Source: JBATTK01 sp049670505
GTDB lineage: Bacteria; Bacteroidota; Bacteroidia; Flavobacteriales; Flavobacteriaceae
Direction: 5' to 3'
Length of the DNA stretch: 18,401 nt
Assembly (NCBI GenBank): GCA_049670505.1
Contig: JBATTK010000086.1
Coordinates: 1 to 18,401 of the forward strand
Position numbers and translations under genes: made by a program. Under the pieces are notes generated by a model. That model saw nothing but the letters and a program-made list of their open reading frames with translations. It had not been told where the DNA came from and searched no databases. This document shows, piece after piece, positions 13,661 through 18,401 of this stretch. Numbering within the stretch: position 1 is the stretch's first letter; the number at the start of each line of letters is the position of its first letter.

Positions 13661-14635
13661 ATGAATTTATCCATAGTAATTCCTTTACTGAACGAAGAAG
13701 AATCTATAAAAGAACTACATGATTGGATTGTAAACGTAATGCAATCCAATCATTTTTTATATGAAATCCTCTTTATCGATGATGGCAGTAAGGATAATTC
13801 ATGGAACATCATTACACAGCTGGCAACCGACAACTCCCATGTAAAGGGTATTCGTTTTCTTAAAAACTTTGGCAAATCACAAGCGCTCCATGCCGGATTT
13901 AAGGCCGCGGAAGGCGATGTGATCATTACCATGGATGCCGATCTGCAGGATAATCCGGAGGAAATCCCCGAACTGTACGATTTGATCATGAACCAAAATT
14001 ATGATCTGATCTCTGGCTGGAAGAAAAAACGATATGATTCCATCCTCGCCAAAAACCTTCCCTCCAAACTTTTCAATTGGGCGGCTCGCAAGACTTCGGG
14101 TGTGCAATTGCACGATTTTAATTGTGGTCTAAAAGCGTTTAGAAAACAGGTGGTAAAGCACATAGAGGTTTCTGGAGAAATGCACCGGTACATTCCTGTA
14201 TTGGTCAAAAGTGCCGGGTATCATAAAATTGATGAAAAAGTGGTTCAGCACCAAGCTAGAAAGTACGGCAAAACAAAATTTGGTATGGAAAGATTTATAA
14301 ATGGTTTTTTGGATTTGATCACCATATGGTTCGTTTCCAAATTCGGCAAGCGGCCCATGCACCTTTTTGGGGCTCTTGGGGTGCTTATGTTCATTATCGG
14401 ATTGGGATTTGCCCTATACCTGGGAATAGATAAATTATTCTTTCATCCTTTTGGACGGTTGATTACCGATCGCCCTCAATTTTTTATTGCCCTTACTGCG
14501 ATGATTATAGGTACACAACTTTTTTTAGCCGGTTTTTTAGGTGAAATTATGGTGCGCTCCAGAAAGAACGAGACCCGTTATACAATTTCGGAAGAAATCA
14601 ACCTTACCACCACTGAAAACCAATATTCTTCGTAA
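13661..14635 (+). CDS. GT2 glycosyltransferase, polyprenyl-phosphate type (DPM1/GtrB/ArnC-like)
   Basis: Enzymes of this type transfer a sugar from a nucleotide sugar to a polyprenyl (or dolichyl) phosphate at the inner face of the membrane. The 324-residue protein has a GT-A catalytic domain: LSIVIPLLNEEESI (3-16), FIDDGSKDNSW (39-48 region), GKSQALHAGFKAAEGD, and the metal/nucleotide-binding DADLQDNPEE at 92-101. RKYGKTKFG (200-208) precedes the membrane part, as in ArnC and GtrB. Two C-terminal transmembrane helices (about 233-255 and 272-295) anchor it, followed by a short cytosolic tail. The donor sugar cannot be predicted. It sits between DUF4199 and a phospho-sugar mutase, 32 bp before the latter. 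Confidence 0.92.
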   Translation: MNLSIVIPLLNEEESIKELHDWIVNVMQSNHFLYEILFIDDGSKDNSWNIITQLATDNSHVKGIRFLKNFGKSQALHAGFKAAEGDVIITMDADLQDNPEEIPELYDLIMNQNYDLISGWKKKRYDSILAKNLPSKLFNWAARKTSGVQLHDFNCGLKAFRKQVVKHIEVSGEMHRYIPVLVKSAGYHKIDEKVVQHQARKYGKTKFGMERFINGFLDLITIWFVSKFGKRPMHLFGALGVLMFIIGLGFALYLGIDKLFFHPFGRLITDRPQFFIALTAMIIGTQLFLAGFLGEIMVRSRKNETRYTISEEINLTTTENQYSS

Positions 14636-14667
14636 TTTTGATTTTTAAATTAATCGTTTGAATTCAT

Positions 14668-16377
14668 ATGGATGCCATTTTAAATACGGCCAAAACCTGG
14701 CTGACCGATACTTTTGATTCCGATACCAAAAAAGAGGTTGAACATTTTATACAGAACGATACCGAGGAACTCAAAGACCGATTCTACAAGAACTTGGAAT
14801 TCGGTACCGGCGGAATGCGGGGTATTATGGGAGTAGGCACCAATAGAATCAATAAATATACCTTGGGCAAAAACACCCAGGGACTAAGTAATTACCTTAA
14901 AAGAAGATATCCCGGTCAGGAAATCAAAGTGGTGATCGCCTATGATTGTCGCCATAACAGTGACACGCTGTCCAAAACCGTTGCCGAAGTATTTGCGGCA
15001 AATGGCATAAAAGTTTATCTATTTTCAGAATTAAGGACCACGCCCGAACTATCTTTTGCAGTGAAATACTTGGGATGTCATGCCGGTATAGTGCTTACGG
15101 CATCCCATAATCCGCCAGAATACAATGGCTATAAGGTCTATTGGACGGATGGGGGCCAGATTGTTCCCCCGGAGGATGGCGAAATTATTTCGGAAATCAA
15201 TGCCCTGAATTTTGAGGACATCAACTTTAAAGCCCAAGAAGGATTTATAGAACTGATCGATAAGGAGGTGGATGAAGCCTTTATTAGCGCAGCTGTAGCC
15301 AATGGAAGTTATGATGCCAAAGGAAAAGATGATTTTAAGATTGTATTTACTTCCCTCCATGGAACGTCTATAACCGCAATACCTGAGGTCTTAAAAAGGG
15401 CCGGCTATACAAATGTCACCATCATTGAGGAACAGGCAAAGCCAGATGGGAACTTCCCTACGGTCATATCGCCCAATCCGGAAGAACCCGAAGCCTTGTC
15501 CCTAGCCATCAAAAAAGCGGAGGAAATTGGTGCGGATATGGTCATAGGTACCGATCCCGATAGCGATAGGTTAGGGATAGCGGTGCGCAACCTGGAGGGA
15601 GAAATGGAGCTTCTGAACGGCAATCAGACCATGGTCTTAATGACCAAATTTTTATTAGACCGACGAAAGGAAAAAGGCATGAAGGGCAACGAATTCATCG
15701 CCAGTACCATAGTCTCCACTCCCATGATGAATGCGTTGGCCAAAGCCTATGGTGTGGAATGTAAAATTTCGTTGACCGGTTTTAAATGGATCGCCAAAAT
15801 GATCAAGGATTTTCCAGCTCAGGATTTTATTGGCGGTGGGGAAGAAAGCTTTGGTTTTATGGTGGGTGATTTTGTACGGGACAAGGATGCGGTAACCGCT
15901 ACCCTATTATCCTGTGAAATAGCGGCCAATGCCAAGGCGAAGGGTAGCTCTTTCTATAGGGACTTGATCGATTGCTATGTGAATTATGGTTTTTATAAGG
16001 AAAAATTGGTTTCCCTGACCAAGAAAGGAATGAGCGGAGCGGAGGAAATTAAGCAGATGATGGTAGATTTTAGGGAAAATCCTATAAAAATAATCGATGG
16101 TTCAAAGGTAGTCTGGATAGAAGACTATAATGCTTCGGTCGCCAAAAATATGCTTACAGGAGAGGAAAAAGGAATTGATATCCCAAAATCCAATGTGTTG
16201 ATCTATACTACCGAAGATGGAACAAGAATGGCGGCACGTCCCAGTGGTACGGAACCTAAAATAAAGTTTTACTTCAGTATCAATACCCCATTGGATAAGG
16301 CCGAAAATTTTAAGGGGGTTGAAAAACAATTGGATGAAAAAATCGATCGGATACTCGGCGAACTGAAATTGAATTAA
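14668..16377 (+). CDS. Phospho-sugar mutase (phosphoglucomutase/phosphomannomutase superfamily)
   Basis: This alpha-D-phosphohexomutase interconverts sugar 1- and 6-phosphates (or pentose 1-/5-phosphates) through a phosphoserine enzyme. The 569-residue length and the start (LEFGTGGMRGIMGVGTNRIN, 43-62) match the long PGM2/PgcA-like group rather than the 450-residue ManB/GlmM types. All four functional loops are present: active-site TASHNPPEYNGYK with Ser146; metal-binding DPDSDR at 296-301; sugar-binding GGGEESFG at 389-396; and phosphate-binding RPSGTEPKIKF at 524-534. The GEES motif suits gluco/manno sugars. Phosphopentomutase activity is also known in this group, so the substrate is open. 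The stop codon overlaps the start of the ABC exporter by one base (TAATG), a sign of translational coupling. Confidence 0.93.
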   Translation: MDAILNTAKTWLTDTFDSDTKKEVEHFIQNDTEELKDRFYKNLEFGTGGMRGIMGVGTNRINKYTLGKNTQGLSNYLKRRYPGQEIKVVIAYDCRHNSDTLSKTVAEVFAANGIKVYLFSELRTTPELSFAVKYLGCHAGIVLTASHNPPEYNGYKVYWTDGGQIVPPEDGEIISEINALNFEDINFKAQEGFIELIDKEVDEAFISAAVANGSYDAKGKDDFKIVFTSLHGTSITAIPEVLKRAGYTNVTIIEEQAKPDGNFPTVISPNPEEPEALSLAIKKAEEIGADMVIGTDPDSDRLGIAVRNLEGEMELLNGNQTMVLMTKFLLDRRKEKGMKGNEFIASTIVSTPMMNALAKAYGVECKISLTGFKWIAKMIKDFPAQDFIGGGEESFGFMVGDFVRDKDAVTATLLSCEIAANAKAKGSSFYRDLIDCYVNYGFYKEKLVSLTKKGMSGAEEIKQMMVDFRENPIKIIDGSKVVWIEDYNASVAKNMLTGEEKGIDIPKSNVLIYTTEDGTRMAARPSGTEPKIKFYFSINTPLDKAENFKGVEKQLDEKIDRILGELKLN

Positions 16378-18200
16378 TGGATTATTTTAAAAAAATCCTG
16401 CGCTTTGCAAGACCTTACAGTAAATACGGCTATCTAAATATTTTCTTTAATATCCTGTATGCCCTCTTCAGCGCGCTTTCATTTGCGGCATTGATTCCCA
16501 TGTTGGACGTTCTTTTTGATAAAGCGGAGAAAATTTACAAAGAACCTGTCTATACGGATTTGGGACATGCAAAGGATTATCTTCAGGAGTATATTAACTT
16601 TAGGGTGACGGCATATGCGGGGAATGATGAAATGAAGGGCCTTGTCCTGGTCATAGGTTTGGTTTTAGCCTTGTTCCTGCTCAAGAACGTCTTTAATTAT
16701 CTGGCCATGTACTTCATTACGTTTTTACGGAACGGTGTTTTAAAGGACATCCGGAACAACATGTATAAAAAGATAGTCGATCTCCCTATTTCTTACTACT
16801 CGGAAAAAAGGAAAGGGGATGTTATCGCCCGTATTACTTCCGATGTGTTGGAAATACAACATTCCTTTCTTTCCGTACTGGAATTGATCGTAAGGGAACC
16901 CTTGACCATTCTCTTTACCATTCTGATCATGTTTGGAATTAGTACGAAACTCACCCTTTTCGTCTTCATTTTTATTCCCATTGCCGGCATGATCATTTCA
17001 AGGATAGGAAAATCCTTAAAGCGAAAGTCCGATCGTGTGCAAAAGGAACAGGGTGAATTTTTGTCTATAGTGGAAGAAACTTTGGGCGGGCTCAGGGTCA
17101 TTAAGGCCTTCAATTCGGAAGCTAGATTTTACCATACCTTCAAAGCTTCCACAAAGCGTTTCTTCAATTTTTCAAATAAGTTGTTGAATCGTCAGAACTT
17201 GGCATCCCCGACAGGGGAATTCCTAGGTATTCTTGTTATAGGCGTACTTCTTTGGTTCGGGGGCAAAATGGTATTGGTAGATAAGACTTTGGATGCCTCT
17301 TCTTTTATCGCTTATATGGGATTGGCATACAATATACTCACCCCCGCCAAAGCTATAAGTAAAGCTTCTTACGGGGTAAAAAAAGGAAATGCCGCGGCCG
17401 AACGTGTATTAGAAATTTTAGAAACGGAGAATCCAATTGCAGAAAGGGAGAATGCCATGGTAAAATCCGATTTTGAAAAAGGAGTCACCCTAGAGCATAT
17501 ATCATTTAAGTATGAAGAGGATTATGTGCTTAATGACTTCAGCCTAAATATTCCCAAAGGAAGCACCGTAGCCCTTGTGGGACAATCCGGCAGCGGCAAA
17601 AGTACCATTGCCAATTTGGTGACCCGATTTTATGATGTGAACAAGGGAAAAATAGGTATTGATGGTACGGACATTAAAGATTTGACCAAAAAATCGCTTC
17701 GAAACCTTATGGGGTTGGTTACACAAGACTCTATTCTCTTTAACGATACCGTAAAGAACAATATTTCTTTGGGCAAGGAAGGCGCCTCCGAAGAAGAGAT
17801 TATTGCAGCGGCCAAAATTGCCAACGCCCACGATTTTATTATGGAACTTCCCAATGGTTATCAGACAAACATTGGGGATAGTGGAAACAAGTTAAGCGGA
17901 GGGCAAAAGCAACGGTTGTCCATAGCACGGGCAGTTTTGAAAAATCCGCCCATTATGATTTTGGACGAGGCCACATCCGCTTTGGATACGGAGAGCGAAC
18001 GCTTAGTACAGGATGCTTTGGAAAAAATGATGCAGAACAGGACCTCTATTGTCATTGCCCATCGCCTTTCTACCATTCAAAATGCGGATACCATTGTAGT
18101 GCTCCAAAAAGGGGAAATTGTGGAACAAGGTTCGCACAATCAATTATTGGCCATGGATGGGGTATATAAAAAATTAGTGACGATGCAATCTTTGATTTAA
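16377..18200 (+). CDS. ABC exporter, fused permease and ATPase (MsbA-like)
   Basis: This is a 607-residue half-transporter that should act as a homodimer in the inner membrane. The N-terminal domain (about 1-320) has six predicted helices, with a coupling-type segment IVDLPISYYSEKRKGDVIAR. The nucleotide-binding domain (about 365-600) is complete: Walker A GQSGSGKST at 402-410, Q-loop in VTQDSILF, signature LSGGQKQR at 506-513, Walker B IMILDEAT with Asp530 and catalytic Glu531, and His562 in the H-loop AHRLST. This plan matches lipid-A/lipid flippases (MsbA) and multidrug exporters; the sequence cannot tell them apart. It begins inside the stop codon of the sugar mutase and shares a run with a GT2 enzyme, which hints at a lipid-linked glycan or envelope lipid as substrate. 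Confidence 0.93.
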   Translation: MDYFKKILRFARPYSKYGYLNIFFNILYALFSALSFAALIPMLDVLFDKAEKIYKEPVYTDLGHAKDYLQEYINFRVTAYAGNDEMKGLVLVIGLVLALFLLKNVFNYLAMYFITFLRNGVLKDIRNNMYKKIVDLPISYYSEKRKGDVIARITSDVLEIQHSFLSVLELIVREPLTILFTILIMFGISTKLTLFVFIFIPIAGMIISRIGKSLKRKSDRVQKEQGEFLSIVEETLGGLRVIKAFNSEARFYHTFKASTKRFFNFSNKLLNRQNLASPTGEFLGILVIGVLLWFGGKMVLVDKTLDASSFIAYMGLAYNILTPAKAISKASYGVKKGNAAAERVLEILETENPIAERENAMVKSDFEKGVTLEHISFKYEEDYVLNDFSLNIPKGSTVALVGQSGSGKSTIANLVTRFYDVNKGKIGIDGTDIKDLTKKSLRNLMGLVTQDSILFNDTVKNNISLGKEGASEEEIIAAAKIANAHDFIMELPNGYQTNIGDSGNKLSGGQKQRLSIARAVLKNPPIMILDEATSALDTESERLVQDALEKMMQNRTSIVIAHRLSTIQNADTIVVLQKGEIVEQGSHNQLLAMDGVYKKLVTMQSLI

Positions 18201-18225
18201 GCCCCCTCTAACTCCCTAAGGGGAA
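18201..18225. repeat. C-rich/G-rich intergenic motif after the ABC exporter
   Basis: Directly after the exporter stop, CCCCCTCTAACTCCC is followed by TAAGGGGAAG, so that CCCC/GGGG and TCCC/GGGA can pair. Similar CCCCCTAA...GGGG motifs recur in flavobacterial intergenic DNA, in my recollection sometimes at the edges of inserted sequences. It lacks a T run, so it is not a classical terminator. Confidence 0.4.
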
Positions 18226-18231
18226 GTTAAA

Positions 18232-18401
18232 ATGGCTGAATTGAGTACAACGGTTCTCCTCCACTTAGACCGCAGAAGATGGTTTCAATACGCCAATTGT
18301 GGAGAAGAAGACAAAGTGGGGTTCAAAATCGATACTATACGTAGAATCGAAAATTTAAAATTTTGGTACCATAGAAAAGGAAATTATCGAGATATATCAT
18401 A
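18232..18401 (+). CDS. Unidentified ORF running off the window edge (doubtful)
   Basis: ATG at 18232 opens a frame of 56 codons with no stop before the window end; the frame upstream is closed by TAA at 18217-18219. It reads MAELSTTVLLHLDRRRWFQY and then NCGEEDKVGFKIDTIRRIEN. No Shine-Dalgarno or promoter is seen. An imperfect 11-bp inverted repeat (18254-18264 with 18299-18309) lies within it, which is more typical of a repeat element or structured non-coding DNA. I do not recognise the protein. It may be the start of a real gene, a degraded fragment, or part of a repeat adjoining the CCCC/GGGG motif. Confidence 0.2.
   Translation, partial: MAELSTTVLLHLDRRRWFQYANCGEEDKVGFKIDTIRRIENLKFWYHRKGNYRDIS

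Noticed and set aside
1..18401. CRISPR array, tRNA or rRNA genes, transposases, prophage genes, toxin-antitoxin or defence systems
   Set aside because: I looked for regularly spaced repeats, cloverleaf-like segments and mobile or defence protein motifs on both strands and saw none; the two GTCATTC elements are too few and too irregular to be a CRISPR array.

Overview
The window is a chromosomal stretch from a member of the Bacteroidota, very probably a marine Flavobacteriaceae. Reasons: moderately AT-rich DNA with few Shine-Dalgarno sites; Bacteroidota-type promoters (TTG, 19-bp spacer, TAnnTTTG); families typical of flavobacteria (DUF4199, DUF6263, a GlmU-related nucleotidyltransferase/acyltransferase, a short 950-residue CarB, zinc-free type B L31); and interspersed intergenic repeats with GTCATTC/GAATGAC ends. 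I cannot name a genus.

Layout. 1-2399: oxidative pentose phosphate genes zwf (minus, C-terminus cut by the window edge) and gnd (plus), divergent around a 204-bp control region. 2400-2829: a gene-free gap with two copies of an inverted-repeat intergenic element between the convergent ends of gnd and carB. 2830-5964: carB and, upstream on the same strand, rpmH (52 codons), separated by a strong intrinsic terminator. 6139-7541: a two-gene plus-strand unit, a secreted DUF6263 protein and a two-helix membrane protein with TPR-like repeats. 7555-9386: on the minus strand, a lytic transglycosylase, a possible 47-codon ORF, and an alpha/beta hydrolase. 9555-9848: a small GNAT-fold protein followed by two stacked terminators. 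9958-12929: minus-strand mtaB (tRNA methylthiolation), the GlmU-related protein and rpmE2. 13098-18200: a plus-strand run of DUF4199 membrane protein, GT2 glycosyltransferase, phospho-sugar mutase and MsbA-like ABC exporter. 18201-18401: repeat-like sequence and an ORF that runs off the edge.

How the genes relate. Most are core genes: NADPH and pentose supply (zwf/gnd), carbamoyl phosphate for pyrimidine and arginine (carB), translation (rpmH, rpmE2, mtaB) and envelope metabolism (transglycosylase, GlmU-related protein, GT2, sugar mutase, ABC exporter). The last plus-strand run could supply a sugar phosphate, transfer a sugar to a lipid carrier and export a lipid-linked product, but that link rests on proximity only.

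I see no CRISPR array, transposase, integrase, phage gene, defence island or biosynthetic cluster, and no clearly new multi-gene system. The points most worth a second look are the CarB without its allosteric domain, the GNAT-like protein with an eroded CoA-binding loop and a palindrome in its leader, the paired intergenic repeats, the small ORF at 8571-8714, and three minus-strand promoters with identical 19-bp spacing.
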